DNA of 64,000 nt from Phytopseudomonas punonensis (GTDB lineage: Bacteria; Pseudomonadota; Gammaproteobacteria; Pseudomonadales; Pseudomonadaceae). Numbering within the stretch: position 1 is the first letter of the stretch; every line of letters starts with the position of its first letter. Made by a program: the position numbers and the translations under genes. The DNA lies in assembly GCF_900142655.1 (NCBI RefSeq), contig NZ_FRBQ01000002.1, positions 1 to 64,000 on the forward strand. Reading direction: 5' to 3'. Of the stretch, positions 27,742-38,953 are shown in pieces. A model generated the notes under the pieces. That model was given only the letters and a program-made list of their open reading frames with translations, was not told the DNA's origin and did no database searches.

Positions 27742-28323
27742 ATGCTAACCCAGGAAGAGGATCAGCAGCTGGTTGAGCGCGTTCAGCGCGGTGACAAGCG
27801 AGCATTTGATCTGTTGGTGCTGAAATACCAGCACAAGATTCTCGGGTTGATCGTGCGTTTCGTGCACGACACCCATGAAGCTCAGGATGTAGCCCAGGAA
27901 GCTTTTGTAAAAGCTTATCGGGCACTGGGAAACTTTCGCGGCGACAGTGCGTTCTATACATGGCTGTACCGCATCGCCATTAACACGGCGAAGAATCACC
28001 TCGTATCTCGTGGTCGTCGGCCGCCAGATAACGATGTAAGTGCAGAGGATGCCGAGTTCTACGATGGCGACCACGCCCTCAAGGATATCGAGTCTCCCGA
28101 GCGCGCCCTGTTGAGGGATGAAATCGAAGCAACCGTGCATCGGAGCATCCAGCAATTGCCAGAAGATTTACGAACGGCGCTAACGTTACGTGAATTTGAT
28201 GGTCTTAGTTATGAAGACATTGCGAGTGTCATGCAGTGTCCAGTTGGTACCGTGCGTTCGCGAATCTTTCGGGCGCGTGAAGCCATCGACAAGTCCCTGC
28301 AACCGTTGTTGCAGGAAGCCTGA
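27742..28323 (+). CDS. algU: Extracytoplasmic-function sigma factor AlgU (RpoE)
   Basis: 193 aa from the ATG at 27742, selected by GAGGAGTATTC upstream and the family start MLTQEEDQQLVERVQ; an in-frame extension upstream is not used. Region 2 includes YQHKILGLIVRFVHD and FYTWLYRIAINTAKN, and region 4 is REFDGLSYEDIASVMQCPVGTVRSRIFRARE. It is the envelope-stress sigma factor that drives alginate and other stress genes and is held inactive by MucA. Confidence 0.97.
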   Translation: MLTQEEDQQLVERVQRGDKRAFDLLVLKYQHKILGLIVRFVHDTHEAQDVAQEAFVKAYRALGNFRGDSAFYTWLYRIAINTAKNHLVSRGRRPPDNDVSAEDAEFYDGDHALKDIESPERALLRDEIEATVHRSIQQLPEDLRTALTLREFDGLSYEDIASVMQCPVGTVRSRIFRAREAIDKSLQPLLQEA

Positions 28324-28354
28324 GACAGCGGCGACAGCCAAGAGAGGAACCGCT

Positions 28355-28942
28355 ATGAGTCGTGAAGCCCTGCAGGAATCGCTGTCCGCGGTGATGGATA
28401 ACGAAGCGGATGAACTTGAACTTCGGCGTGTGCTCGGTGCGAGCGATGATGCCGAACTACGCGCAACATGGTCTCGCTACCAAGTAGCTCGCGCCGTGAT
28501 GCACAAAGATCTGCTCGTGCCAAAGCTGGACATCGCTGCAGCAGTTTCCGCTGCGCTTGAAAACGATGCCACTCCAGCTGTGCAGGAGAAGGTTGTGCGT
28601 GGTCCGTGGCGTAGCCTGGGACGCGTTGCCGTTGCGGCAACTGTGACAGTTGCCGTGTTGGCAGGTGTACGTTTCTACAATCAGGATGATGTTTCTGGTG
28701 CCCAGCTGGCGCAACAGGACCAACCATCCATTGCACTTCCGCAAGCTCAAGGGCCGGCCATTCTGGCGGGTTTCAAGACTTCGGACGAGCAACCGGCTGT
28801 AGAAACCGTCTCTGCCGAAGGTGACGGCTGGCACGAACAGCGCCTGCCTGAGTATCTGCGTCAGCATGCTGAACAGTCTGCACCTGGTGCAGCTGAAAAC
28901 GCACTGCCGTTTGCACGGTCTGCGAGCGTAGAAGAGCGTTAA
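28355..28942 (+). CDS. mucA: Anti-sigma factor MucA
   Basis: 195 aa from the ATG at 28355 (GAGAGGAAC upstream). The N-terminal sigma-binding domain (MSREALQESLSAVMDNEADELELRRVL) is cytoplasmic, one membrane helix lies at about 85-105 (LGRVAVAATVTVAVLAGV), and the rest is periplasmic. It sequesters AlgU at the inner membrane and is degraded by AlgW/MucP proteolysis under envelope stress. The frame is intact, with no mucoid-type truncation such as mucA22. Confidence 0.95.
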   Translation: MSREALQESLSAVMDNEADELELRRVLGASDDAELRATWSRYQVARAVMHKDLLVPKLDIAAAVSAALENDATPAVQEKVVRGPWRSLGRVAVAATVTVAVLAGVRFYNQDDVSGAQLAQQDQPSIALPQAQGPAILAGFKTSDEQPAVETVSAEGDGWHEQRLPEYLRQHAEQSAPGAAENALPFARSASVEER

Positions 28943-28953
28943 GAGCGACGCGT

Positions 28954-29898
28954 ATGCGCTCCATTCTCGTCACGTCTCTGATGCTCGGCGGTATATTGGC
29001 AACCCCTGCCATTGCCGCCGACGCTCAGGGATTGTTGCAGAGGCTTGGCAAAGCCGAAAGCAGTCAGAGTTTTCAAGGCACGTTCGTCTACGAGCGTAAT
29101 GGCAATCTCTCCACTCACAGTATCTGGCGTCAGGTCGAGCCGGGTGGGTCTGTGCGTGAACGACTGTTGCAGCTTGATGGCGCGCCCCAGGAAATGCTGC
29201 GGGTCAATGGTCAAACGCAGTGCGCCAATGGTGCTATTGCCTCCACCGTTGTGGGCGAACAGCGCTCGCCCGCTCGCGGCCTGAACGTCGAGCAGATAGA
29301 GCAGTGGTACGAGGTTCGCCTGGATGGTGAGTCGCGTGTTGCTGGTCGCCCTGCAATGGTTCTTGGATTGGTTCCGCGTGACAGGCATCGCTACGGTGTC
29401 GAGTTTTACGTGGACAAGGAAACCGGGTTGCCCCTCAAGTCGCTTCTGGTCAACGACCAAGGCAGGTTGCTTGAGCGTTTTCAGTTTACCCAGTTGAATA
29501 CTACTGATACTCAGCCGGCTGCGGTTTTGCAGCCTTCCGGCGACTGCGCGCCTGTGCGTATCATCAAGGCTCGCACTCCGTCTATAGAACTCTGGCGCTC
29601 CGAGTGGTTGCCGCCAGGCTTCAGTCTTAGTGCTGTGACCCAGCGTCCTAGCCCGGTATCTGACGATAACGTCGATTGCCTGGTCTACGATGACGGCCTA
29701 GCGCGTTTTTCGGTATTTCTCGAGCCTTTGCATCATGCCGCAGTGGCTGATGCCCGTAGCCAGCTTGGCCCTACCGTGGCTGTATCCCGTCGCCTGACAA
29801 CCGATGATGGAGATGTCATGGTTACGGTTGTCGGAGAAATACCGCTGGGAACAGCGGAGCGAGTTGCCATGTCGATGCGTGCCGATCACGCGCATTAA
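28954..29898 (+). CDS. mucB: Sigma factor regulatory protein MucB (RseB-like)
   Basis: 314 aa with a signal peptide (about 1-21, ending AIAA). The LolA-like N-terminal domain (SQSFQGTFVYERNGNLSTHSIWR) and C-terminal MucB/RseB domain (about 205-310) are both present. It is a periplasmic protein that binds and protects the MucA periplasmic tail and releases it when lipid signals accumulate. It starts 11 bp after mucA. Confidence 0.95.
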   Translation: MRSILVTSLMLGGILATPAIAADAQGLLQRLGKAESSQSFQGTFVYERNGNLSTHSIWRQVEPGGSVRERLLQLDGAPQEMLRVNGQTQCANGAIASTVVGEQRSPARGLNVEQIEQWYEVRLDGESRVAGRPAMVLGLVPRDRHRYGVEFYVDKETGLPLKSLLVNDQGRLLERFQFTQLNTTDTQPAAVLQPSGDCAPVRIIKARTPSIELWRSEWLPPGFSLSAVTQRPSPVSDDNVDCLVYDDGLARFSVFLEPLHHAAVADARSQLGPTVAVSRRLTTDDGDVMVTVVGEIPLGTAERVAMSMRADHAH

Positions 29899-29969
29899 GC
29901 TCCGTAAGAATCGATGATCACGATCAGGGTCAATACTGCCACTGCATCGTCACCTTTGTTGTACCGATG

Positions 29970-29985
29970 GCCCCCCGCAGGGGGC
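29970..29985 (+). terminator. GC-rich hairpin between mucB and mucD (attenuator-like)
   Basis: GCCCCC-CGCA-GGGGGC stem-loop in the mucB-mucD gap, followed by TCGTTTGTT rather than a clean T-run. It may act as a partial terminator or mRNA-stabilising hairpin that lowers or separates mucD expression. Confidence 0.4.
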
Positions 29986-30015
29986 TCGTTTGTTCTGGAT
30001 GGGGAAGAAACTGCA

Positions 30016-31455
30016 ATGTCGATGCCTAGCCTGAAAAATTACGCTGCCGCGTTGTTCGCGGTTTTTCTGATGGGGCAGTCAGTAGCTGCACACGCGCAGC
30101 TTCCGGACTTCACGCCGCTGGTCGAGGCAGCGTCCCCTGCCGTGGTCAACATCAGCACCCGGCAGAAAGTGCCGAATGCCGTGGCTAGCAATGGTGGTCT
30201 TGCGGTGCCTGATCTCGAAGGCCTGCCGCCGATATTTCGCGAGTTCTTCGAGCGCAATATTCCCCAGCAGCCGCGCTCGCCAGGCAGTGGTGGTCGTCAG
30301 CGTGAAGCGCAATCGCTTGGCTCGGGCTTCATCATTTCCAAAGACGGCTACATCCTGACTAACAACCACGTAGTGGCCGATGCCGATGAAATCATCGTGC
30401 GTCTGTCTGATCGCAGTGAGTTGGAGGCCAAGCTGATCGGTACTGACCCGCGTAGCGACGTCGCGTTGCTCAAGGTCGATGCGACCGATCTGCCGACCGT
30501 CAAATTGGGTAATTCCGACAACCTCAAGGTCGGTGAATGGGTGTTGGCCATCGGCTCGCCATTTGGTTTCGATCATTCGGTAACTGCCGGTATCGTCAGC
30601 GCCAAGGGCCGTAGCCTGCCAAACGAGAGCTACGTGCCGTTCATCCAAACTGACGTCGCGATCAACCCTGGTAACTCCGGTGGCCCTCTGTTCAACCTGG
30701 ATGGCGAAGTCGTAGGTATCAACTCGCAGATATTTACCCGTTCCGGTGGCTTCATGGGCTTGTCTTTCGCCATTCCTATGAGCGTGGCGATGGATGTGGC
30801 TGACCAACTGAAAGCCAGTGGCAAGGTGAGCCGCGGCTGGCTGGGCGTGGTGATTCAGGAAGTGAATAAGGATCTCGCCGAGTCCTTCGGTCTGGAGAAG
30901 CCAGCGGGTGCGCTGGTTGCCCAGGTGCTCGAAGATGGTCCGGCTGCCAAAGGAGGCCTGCAGGTTGGTGACGTGATCCTCAGCTTGGACGGCAAGCCGA
31001 TCATCATGTCCGCTGACCTGCCGCATTTGGTGGGCGCCTTGAAGCCTGGCACCAAAGCGAACCTGGAGATCGTTCGTGAAGGTGCGCGCAAAACTCTGAA
31101 GCTGGCGGTCGGCACCATGCCTGCTGACGATGGCGATGAAGCCACCGAAACTCCAACGCCTGGCGCCGAGCGCAGCAGCAACCGTCTGGGTGTCAGCGTT
31201 GCCGAGCTGACCGATGAGCAGAAGAAAGCGCTGGATCTGCGTGGCGGTGTAGTGATTCGTGAAGTGCAGGACGGCCCGGCTGCGTTGATCGGTCTGCGTC
31301 CTGGCGACGTGATCACTCACCTGAACAATCAGGCCATCAGTTCGGCGAAGAACTTCACTGAGGTGGCGCAATCGCTGCCGAAGAATCGCTCGGTGTCGAT
31401 GCGCGTCCTGCGTCAGGGGCGTGCCAGCTTTATCACTTTCAAACTGGCCGAATAG
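30016..31455 (+). CDS. mucD: Periplasmic serine protease MucD (DegP/HtrA family)
   Basis: 479 aa from the ATG at 30016, giving a signal peptide ending AAHAQ. The catalytic triad is visible: His118 in TNNHVV, Asp148 in RSDVALLK and Ser221 in GNSGGPL. Two PDZ domains follow (about 265-355 and 385-475). It degrades misfolded envelope proteins and thereby restrains AlgU activation. It follows mucB directly, without the mucC gene found in P. aeruginosa. Confidence 0.96.
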   Translation: MSMPSLKNYAAALFAVFLMGQSVAAHAQLPDFTPLVEAASPAVVNISTRQKVPNAVASNGGLAVPDLEGLPPIFREFFERNIPQQPRSPGSGGRQREAQSLGSGFIISKDGYILTNNHVVADADEIIVRLSDRSELEAKLIGTDPRSDVALLKVDATDLPTVKLGNSDNLKVGEWVLAIGSPFGFDHSVTAGIVSAKGRSLPNESYVPFIQTDVAINPGNSGGPLFNLDGEVVGINSQIFTRSGGFMGLSFAIPMSVAMDVADQLKASGKVSRGWLGVVIQEVNKDLAESFGLEKPAGALVAQVLEDGPAAKGGLQVGDVILSLDGKPIIMSADLPHLVGALKPGTKANLEIVREGARKTLKLAVGTMPADDGDEATETPTPGAERSSNRLGVSVAELTDEQKKALDLRGGVVIREVQDGPAALIGLRPGDVITHLNNQAISSAKNFTEVAQSLPKNRSVSMRVLRQGRASFITFKLAE

Positions 31456-31500
31456 GCCTGGCTGAATAAGCCTGCTAATAGTTATCCATTGCTAAGCAGG

Positions 31501-31527
31501 AAAGGGCGACGAGAGTCGCCCTTTTTT
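31501..31527 (+). terminator. Rho-independent terminator of the algU-mucABD operon
   Basis: AAAGGGCGAC-GAGA-GTCGCCCTTTTTT: a 10-bp stem with a GAGA tetraloop and T-run, 45 bp after the mucD stop. Confidence 0.93.
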
Positions 31528-31718
31528 GTGCGCGTCTCATTGCTCTTGTACTGCCGGCTACTCGGTAAAGCCTGACGTTTAAGCAGGGTGAGGCGGGCAG
31601 ATGGCCAATAACTGCGCTCGCGCGGTTGTCCTGACGTGACGTGGGGGCAACCACTCGGGTAAACTTTGCGGCTATTTTCGGCGGGCAGTCGCCTGCGGCC
31701 TTTTTCGAGTGTTGTCCT

Positions 31719-33518
31719 GTGAGTGACCTGAGTCATATCCGCAATTTTTCCATCATTGCCCACATTGACCACGGCAAGTCGACGCTGGCTGACCGTTTCA
31801 TCCAGATGTGCGGTGGCCTTACTGCGCGCGAGATGGAGGCCCAGGTTCTCGATTCCATGGATCTGGAGCGTGAGCGCGGTATCACCATCAAGGCTCACAG
31901 CGTCACGCTCTATTACAAGGCGAAGGACGGCATCACCTATCAGCTGAACTTCATCGACACCCCGGGGCACGTCGACTTCACCTATGAGGTAAGCCGTTCG
32001 CTGGCTGCCTGTGAAGGCGCGTTGCTGGTGGTTGATGCTGGCCAGGGCGTCGAGGCGCAGTCGGTTGCCAACTGCTACACCGCCATCGAGCAGGGCCTGG
32101 AAGTCATGCCCGTGCTGAACAAGATGGACCTGCCGCAAGCCGATCCGGATCGCGTCAAGGACGAAATCGAGAAGATCATCGGTATCGACGCCACCGACGC
32201 CGTGGCATGTAGCGCCAAGAGCGGCATGGGCGTCGATGAAGTGCTCGAGCGCCTGGTGCAGACCATTCCGGCACCGACCGGCGACATCGAGGCGCCGTTG
32301 CAGGCTCTGATCATCGACTCCTGGTTCGACAACTATCTGGGCGTGGTTTCCTTGGTACGTGTACGTCACGGCCGGGTGAAGAAGGGCGACAAGATCCTGG
32401 TCAAGTCCACCGGCAAGATTCACCTGGTCGACAGCGTGGGGGTGTTCAACCCCAAACACACCGCCACCGCAGATCTCAAGGCTGGCGAAGTTGGCTTTAT
32501 CATCGCCAGCATCAAGGACATTCACGGTGCGCCGGTAGGTGACACCCTGACCCTCAGCTCGACGCCAGACGTCGAAGTGCTGTCGGGCTTCAAGAAGATT
32601 CAGCCGCAGGTTTACGCTGGCCTGTTCCCGGTCAGCTCCGACGACTTCGAGGACTTCCGCGATGCGCTGCAGAAGCTGACCCTCAACGATTCATCGTTGC
32701 AATACCTGCCGGAAAGCTCCGACGCCCTCGGCTTCGGCTTCCGTTGCGGCTTCCTCGGCATGCTGCACATGGAGATCATCCAGGAGCGCCTGGAGCGCGA
32801 ATACGACCTGGATCTGATCACCACAGCGCCGAGCGTTATTTTTGAAGTTCTGCTTAAGACCGGTGAAACGATTTACGTCGACAACCCGTCCAAGCTGCCG
32901 GATGTTTCTTCGGTCGAGGATTTCCGCGAGCCGATCGTGGCCGCGACCATCCTGGTACCGCAGGAGCACCTGGGCAACGTCATCACCCTGTGTATCGAGA
33001 AGCGTGGCGTTCAGCGCGACATGCAATTCCTCGGCACCCAGGTTCAGGTTCGCTACGACCTGCCGATGAACGAAGTGGTGCTCGATTTCTTCGATCGTCT
33101 GAAATCCACCAGCCGTGGCTACGCCTCGCTGGACTACCATTTCGACCGTTACCAGTCGGCCAATCTGGTCAAGCTGGACGTGTTGATCAACGGCGACAAG
33201 GTCGATGCGCTGGCGCTGATCGTGCACCGTGACAACGCCCACTACAAAGGGCGTCAGTTGACCGAAAAGATGAAAGAGCTAATCCCTCGACAGATGTTCG
33301 ATGTTGCGATTCAGGCGGCCATCGGCGGCCAGATCGTGGCACGGACCACTGTCAAGGCATTGAGAAAGAACGTTCTGGCCAAGTGCTACGGCGGCGACGT
33401 GAGCCGTAAGCGCAAGCTGTTGGAGAAGCAGAAGGCCGGTAAGAAGCGCATGAAGCAGGTGGGGAACGTGGAGATTCCACAGGAAGCCTTCCTTGCTGTA
33501 CTCAAGTTGGATAGCTGA
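31719..33518 (+). CDS. lepA: Elongation factor 4
   Basis: 599 aa from the GTG at 31719, which restores the standard N-terminus [20 protein letters not shown]. The ORF is open 26 codons further upstream. G1 [10 protein letters not shown]3 DTPGHVDF and G4 NKMD are present, and the C-terminal LepA-specific domain ends [17 protein letters not shown]. It is a ribosome-associated GTPase affecting translation initiation and ribosome assembly. It heads the lepA-lepB-rnc operon. Confidence 0.97.
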   Translation: MSDLSHIRNFSIIAHIDHGKSTLADRFIQMCGGLTAREMEAQVLDSMDLERERGITIKAHSVTLYYKAKDGITYQLNFIDTPGHVDFTYEVSRSLAACEGALLVVDAGQGVEAQSVANCYTAIEQGLEVMPVLNKMDLPQADPDRVKDEIEKIIGIDATDAVACSAKSGMGVDEVLERLVQTIPAPTGDIEAPLQALIIDSWFDNYLGVVSLVRVRHGRVKKGDKILVKSTGKIHLVDSVGVFNPKHTATADLKAGEVGFIIASIKDIHGAPVGDTLTLSSTPDVEVLSGFKKIQPQVYAGLFPVSSDDFEDFRDALQKLTLNDSSLQYLPESSDALGFGFRCGFLGMLHMEIIQERLEREYDLDLITTAPSVIFEVLLKTGETIYVDNPSKLPDVSSVEDFREPIVAATILVPQEHLGNVITLCIEKRGVQRDMQFLGTQVQVRYDLPMNEVVLDFFDRLKSTSRGYASLDYHFDRYQSANLVKLDVLINGDKVDALALIVHRDNAHYKGRQLTEKMKELIPRQMFDVAIQAAIGGQIVARTTVKALRKNVLAKCYGGDVSRKRKLLEKQKAGKKRMKQVGNVEIPQEAFLAVLKLDS

Positions 33519-33523
33519 GGCCT

Positions 33524-34378
33524 ATGTCATTCAATTTCCCGCTGTTGCTGGTCATTGCCGTCGCCGTGTGCGGCGCGCTGGCCTTGTTCGATCTGGTATT
33601 CCTGGCGCCGCGGCGTCGTGCAGCGATCGCCAGTTACCAGGGCAAGGTCGAGCAAGTCGACGACGCAGTGGTCGAGAAGCTCAACAAGGAACCCTTGCTG
33701 GTTGAATACGGCAAGTCGTTCTTTCCGGTGCTGGCCATCGTGCTGGTGCTGCGCTCCTTTCTGGTCGAGCCGTTCCAGATTCCGTCGGGGTCGATGATTC
33801 CGACCCTGGAAGTGGGCGATTTCATTTTGGTCAACAAATTTGCCTACGGCATTCGCCTGCCGGTGCTGGACACTAAGGTGATCGAAGTCGGTGACCCGCA
33901 GCGCGGCGACGTCATGGTGTTCCGTTACCCGAGCGATCCCAACGTCAACTACATCAAGCGGGTGATAGGCCTGCCAGGCGACCACGTGCGCTACAGCAAC
34001 GACAAGCGCCTGTTCATCAACGGCAACCCGGTTGCCGAGCAGTTGATCGGTGAAGAGCCGGGCAGCCTGGGTAGCGCCACGCTATACAGTGAGCACCTGG
34101 GTGAAGTCGAGCACCGTATCCGCAAGGAAATGAGCCGCTACCGCGCCGAACCGGGCAAGGAGTGGACGATTCCTGAAGGGCACTACTTCATGATGGGCGA
34201 CAACCGCGACAACTCCAATGACAGCCGCTACTGGAACGACCCTAATATCCCCAAAGATGTACTGGGCATGGTTCCGGATCGCAACATCGTCGGCAAGGCA
34301 TTCGCCATCTGGATGAGCTGGCCGGATCCGAAGTTCAAGTCTCTGCCGAACCTCTCCCGCGTCGGGCTGATTCACTGA
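33524..34378 (+). CDS. lepB: Signal peptidase I
   Basis: 284 aa with two N-terminal membrane segments (about 5-28 and 64-82). The catalytic Ser90 lies in IPSGSMIPTL, the general-base Lys145 in NYIKRVIGLPGD, and GDNRDNSNDSRYW occurs near the C-terminus. It cleaves Sec and Tat signal peptides at the periplasmic face. It starts 5 bp after lepA. Confidence 0.97.
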   Translation: MSFNFPLLLVIAVAVCGALALFDLVFLAPRRRAAIASYQGKVEQVDDAVVEKLNKEPLLVEYGKSFFPVLAIVLVLRSFLVEPFQIPSGSMIPTLEVGDFILVNKFAYGIRLPVLDTKVIEVGDPQRGDVMVFRYPSDPNVNYIKRVIGLPGDHVRYSNDKRLFINGNPVAEQLIGEEPGSLGSATLYSEHLGEVEHRIRKEMSRYRAEPGKEWTIPEGHYFMMGDNRDNSNDSRYWNDPNIPKDVLGMVPDRNIVGKAFAIWMSWPDPKFKSLPNLSRVGLIH

Positions 34379-34483
34379 TCTGATGAAAATTTGCGGCGCC
34401 GTTCAATACGGCGCCGCCAGCTATCTATAGTCTTGTGATGCGCCTGATGCGCATCGGACTATCTGGATATTTTGGGGATAAAT

Positions 34484-34861
34484 ATGAAATTCGCGCGCTC
34501 GCAGCAGGGCTTGTCGATCGTCAGTTGGCTGGTTGTGCTTGCCGTTGTAGCGTTTCTGGCCAGCACGGCGTTCAAGGTGGTGCCGCATTACCTCGACTAC
34601 ATGTCGATGCAGAAGATCATCACCTCGGTGGAAACCGACCGTGTGGAGAGCGTCAAAACCGTGGCCGATTTCTACGCTCACGTGAGCCGTGGCATGACGG
34701 TCAACAGCATCCGCGATCTGAACATGCAGGACGTGCTGAAAGTGACCCAGGATGGCAATGAATTTCTTGCCCACCTCAAATATGACAAACGTGAGCACCT
34801 GATCGAGAACATCGATCTGGTGGTTAATTTCGATAAAGAATTCCGTGTGCGAATGCCGTGA
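34484..34861 (+). CDS. DUF4845 family membrane protein
   Basis: 125 aa from the ATG at 34484, preceded by GGGGAT. One N-terminal membrane helix ([20 protein letters not shown]) and a short periplasmic domain are present. It is conserved between lepB and rnc in pseudomonads, with no known role. The TGA overlaps the rnc GTG (GTGA). A hairpin GGCGCCGT-TCAAT-ACGGCGCC at 34395-34415 in the gap after lepB may set mRNA levels. Confidence 0.88.
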   Translation: MKFARSQQGLSIVSWLVVLAVVAFLASTAFKVVPHYLDYMSMQKIITSVETDRVESVKTVADFYAHVSRGMTVNSIRDLNMQDVLKVTQDGNEFLAHLKYDKREHLIENIDLVVNFDKEFRVRMP

Positions 34862-35547
34862 GTGTTTCGTTGACCCGCCTCGAGCGACAGCTGGGGCACA
34901 GTTTCAAGGACCAGGATCTGATGATCCTGGCGCTGACCCATCGTAGTTTTGCCGGGCGCAACAATGAGCGTCTGGAGTTTCTCGGTGATGCCATCCTCAA
35001 TTTCGTCGCCGGTGAGGCGCTCTACGAGCGTTTCCCGCAGGCACGCGAGGGGCAACTTTCCAGATTGCGCGCGCGCCTGGTCAAGGGCGAAACGCTGGCC
35101 ATTCTGGCTCGCGGTTTCGACCTTGGCGAGTACCTGCGTCTGGGCTCTGGCGAGCTGAAGAGCGGCGGCTTTCGTCGCGATTCGATCCTAGCCGATGCGC
35201 TGGAAGCGCTGATCGGCGCCATCTATCTGGATGCCGGCATGGACACCGCGCGCGAGCGCGTGCTGGCCTGGCTGACCAACGAGCTGGATGGCCTGACGCT
35301 GGTCGACACCAACAAAGACCCCAAGACACGCCTGCAGGAGTTTCTGCAGTCGCGCGCCTGTGAGCTGCCGCGTTACGAAGTGGTCGACATTCAGGGCGAG
35401 CCCCATTGCCGGACATTCGTGGTCGAGTGTCAGGTCAATCTACTCAATGACAAAACCCTGGGCCAAGGCGCCAGCCGCCGCATTGCCGAACAGGTAGCGG
35501 CGACGGCAGCGCTGATCGCTCTGGGTGTGGAGAACGGCAATGACTGA
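34858..35547 (+). CDS. rnc: Ribonuclease III
   Basis: 229 aa from GTG. The RNase III signature [12 protein letters not shown] (Glu40 and Asp44) and the second metal-binding stretch [16 protein letters not shown] form the endonuclease domain, and a C-terminal double-stranded RNA-binding domain covers about 155-225. It processes rRNA precursors and double-stranded RNA. It overlaps the genes on both sides (4 bp and 8 bp), indicating tight translational coupling. Confidence 0.97.
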   Translation: MSVSLTRLERQLGHSFKDQDLMILALTHRSFAGRNNERLEFLGDAILNFVAGEALYERFPQAREGQLSRLRARLVKGETLAILARGFDLGEYLRLGSGELKSGGFRRDSILADALEALIGAIYLDAGMDTARERVLAWLTNELDGLTLVDTNKDPKTRLQEFLQSRACELPRYEVVDIQGEPHCRTFVVECQVNLLNDKTLGQGASRRIAEQVAATAALIALGVENGND

Positions 35548-36442
35548 TTCGCCTGTAACACGCTGTGGCTACGTCGCCATTGTTGGCCGGCCCAACGTGG
35601 GCAAGTCGACCTTGCTCAATCACATCCTCGGTCAGAAGCTGGCGATTACCTCGCGCAAGCCGCAAACCACCCGCCACAACATGCTCGGCATCAAGACCGA
35701 GGGTGACGTGCAGGCGATCTACGTCGACACCCCAGGTCTGCACAAGAACAACGAGAAGGCGATCAACCGCTACATGAACAAGAACGCGGCGTCGGCGTTG
35801 AAGGACGTCGACGTGGTGATCTTCGTGGTTGACCGGACTCGCTGGACCGACGAAGACCAGATGGTGCTCGAGCGTATTCAGTACGTGCAGGGCCCGGTAA
35901 TCCTGGCCGTCAACAAGACCGACCGCCTGGATGACAAGGCTGATCTGATGCCACACCTGAAGTGGCTGGCCGAGCAGTTGCCCAGTGCCGAGATCGTGCC
36001 GGTATCGGCTCAGCATGGGCACAATCTCGATGCACTGGAAAAATTGGTTGGTGAGCGCCTGCCGGAAGGCGTGCACTTTTTCCCCGAAGACCAGATTACC
36101 GACCGTTCCGGACGCTTCTTCGCGGCTGAACTTGTGCGCGAAAAGATCATGCGTCAGCTGGGTGCCGAACTGCCTTACCAGATCACCGTAGAGATCGAGG
36201 AATTCAAGCGCGAAGGTCGGATCATGCATATCCATGCGCTGATCCTGGTTGAGCGTGATGGCCAGAAGAAGATCATCATCGGCGAGAAGGGTGAGCGCCT
36301 GAAGCGCATTGGCCAGGAAGCACGCAAAGACATGGAGTCGATGTTCGACACCAAAGTCATGCTCAACCTCTGGGTCAAAGTCAAAAGCGGCTGGTCCGAC
36401 GACGAGCGCGCCTTGCGTTCGCTGGGCTACGACAATATCTGA
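35540..36442 (+). CDS. era: GTPase Era
   Basis: 300 aa from the ATG at 35540, inside the end of rnc. G1 GRPNVGKS (16-23), G3 DTPGLH and G4 NKTD are present, followed by a C-terminal KH domain with [15 protein letters not shown]. Era binds the 3' end of 16S rRNA and is needed for 30S subunit maturation at the membrane face. Confidence 0.97.
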   Translation: MTDSPVTRCGYVAIVGRPNVGKSTLLNHILGQKLAITSRKPQTTRHNMLGIKTEGDVQAIYVDTPGLHKNNEKAINRYMNKNAASALKDVDVVIFVVDRTRWTDEDQMVLERIQYVQGPVILAVNKTDRLDDKADLMPHLKWLAEQLPSAEIVPVSAQHGHNLDALEKLVGERLPEGVHFFPEDQITDRSGRFFAAELVREKIMRQLGAELPYQITVEIEEFKREGRIMHIHALILVERDGQKKIIIGEKGERLKRIGQEARKDMESMFDTKVMLNLWVKVKSGWSDDERALRSLGYDNI

Positions 36443-36492
36443 CCCGGCATCCCGCCGCCTTGCGGCTGGCTATCCTAGCGAGTGATCCCCAC

Positions 36493-37183
36493 ATGCTTGC
36501 GCTCAGCCAGCCCGCCTATGTTTTGCACAGCCGTGCGTACCGTGAAAGCAGTGCACTGGTCGACTTCTTCACGCCCCAGGGGCGTTTGCGTGCGGTATTG
36601 CGCGGGGCTCGTGGTAAAGCCGGCAGCCTGGCTCGGCCGTTCATCCCCCTCGAGCTGGAAACCCGTGGTCGCGGCGAGCTGAAGAACGTTGCCAGGTTGG
36701 AAGCCGCCGGCATTCCCAATCTGCTCTCCGGCGAGGCGCTGTTCAGTGGCTTGTACCTCAATGAGCTGTTGATTCGCGTGCTGCCAGCCGAAGACCCGCA
36801 CCCCGTCATTTTCGAGCAATACGCCCTGACCATTCTGGCGCTGGCCCAGGGCCGTGCGCTTGAGCCGCTGCTGCGGGCTTTCGAATGGCGGCTGCTCGAC
36901 GAGTTGGGCTATGGTTTCGCCCTCGATAGCGATGTACAGGGTGATGCTGTCGTCGAAAGCGGTTTGTACCGATTGCAGGCAGACAGTGGTTTTTTGCCCA
37001 TCGGCCATTGGCAGCCTGGCGCATTCCTGGGTAGCGAGCTGCTGGCCATGGCCGATGCAGACTGGGCCGCGCCCGGCGCCCTAGCTGCCGCCAAGCGTTT
37101 GATGCGTCAAGCGCTAGCCCCTCATCTTGGCGGCCGACCCTTGGTCAGCCGCGAATTGTTCATGACGCTCAAGGAGCCGACCC

Positions 37184-37191
<8 letters not shown>
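36493..37191 (+). CDS. recO: DNA repair protein RecO
   Basis: 232 aa from the ATG at 36493; an in-frame TTG at 36460 is possible but less likely. The OB-fold N-terminus reads [20 protein letters not shown] and [12 protein letters not shown], followed by the helical RecO_C domain. It loads RecA on gapped DNA with RecR. The end overlaps pdxJ by 8 bp. Confidence 0.95.
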
Positions 37192-37923
<732 letters not shown>

Positions 37924-37927
<4 letters not shown>

Positions 37928-38826
37928 CGGCGTGCTCCATAAGCCACTGCCACCTGCGTTGCCAGTGCTTCGGCAGCTGCACCACGGTTGCTGCCGCGCA
38001 GTAGTTTGATGTGATAGTCGCCCAGTGGTGGTAGCCCGTGTTCCTGCTGGGGCAGGCGGCGCAGTGGCGGTTTGACCAGGCTGGCCGGGAAGGCTGCGAT
38101 GGCCAGATCAGCCAGTAACGCCGCTTCCTGCCCCGCGCATTGCTCGCTTGAGTAGGCGATGCGGTAGCTACGCCCGAGCCTATCCAGCCCGTCCATGGCC
38201 GCACGTCGCCAGGCACAGCCAAGGCTGGCGACGGCTAACGGCAGAGGGTTGCGCTTGACCGCCAAGCCGCCATCACGGCCTGCCCAGACCAGCGATTCGC
38301 TGCAGATGATTTCTCCTCGGGAGTCGTCGGCATCGCCATTGCCGGTATTGAGCAAGGTAAGGTCGAGCTCCCCTGCATCCAGGCGCTCGATCAGCTCGCA
38401 GCTGCGGCCTACCGATACGTCGACCTGAACCGCGGGGTGGCTGAGGGCGAACTGCGACAGCAGGTCGGGGAGGGCGCCTACGCCGATATCGAATGGCGTG
38501 CCGAAACGTACGGTACCCGCCAGATTCGGAACCAGAAAGTGCGAGACCGCTTCCTCGTTGAGCTTGAGCAGGCGCCGCGCATAACCGAGCAGAATCTCGC
38601 CATCCGAAGTGAGTCGCACGCGTCGGCTCTCGCGTAGAAACAGCGTGCGCCCTAGGGATTCCTCCAGGCGTTTGATCTGTTGGCTAACGGCAGCCGTGGT
38701 ACGGAATACCTGCGCGGCGGTGCGGGTGAAGCTGCCACTCTCGGCGATGCCGACGAATGTCTTCAGCACATCGCTTTCCAGCAGTGGCAGCGCAGCGGGC
38801 AGTTCGGTGAGCAATGTGCTGTTCAT
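37924..38826 (-). CDS. LysR-family transcriptional regulator
   Basis: 300 aa. The N-terminal winged helix (about 18-77) reads [36 protein letters not shown], followed by a LysR substrate-binding domain. The ligand is unknown. It is divergent from a 91-aa DUF1127-like gene 127 bp away, which may be its target, and convergent with pdxJ. Confidence 0.9.
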
Positions 38827-38953
38827 GGTCTGGTTAATATTTTCTTAATCGATTGTTAGATATTACTCGTTTGTCTTAACAGTAGGCGTAACTCAATCTG
38901 TCGGCAAGCGGTCACCGATAACCGGTGACCACAGGCTGTCGAGGAGAGTTGTC

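Noticed and set aside
28355-28942. Possible mucA loss-of-function allele
   Set aside because: The frame is complete at 195 codons with the membrane helix and periplasmic tail; no mucoid-type frameshift is seen.
30079-31371. 430-codon minus-strand frame
   Set aside because: Antisense to mucD, whose protease triad and PDZ domains are intact.
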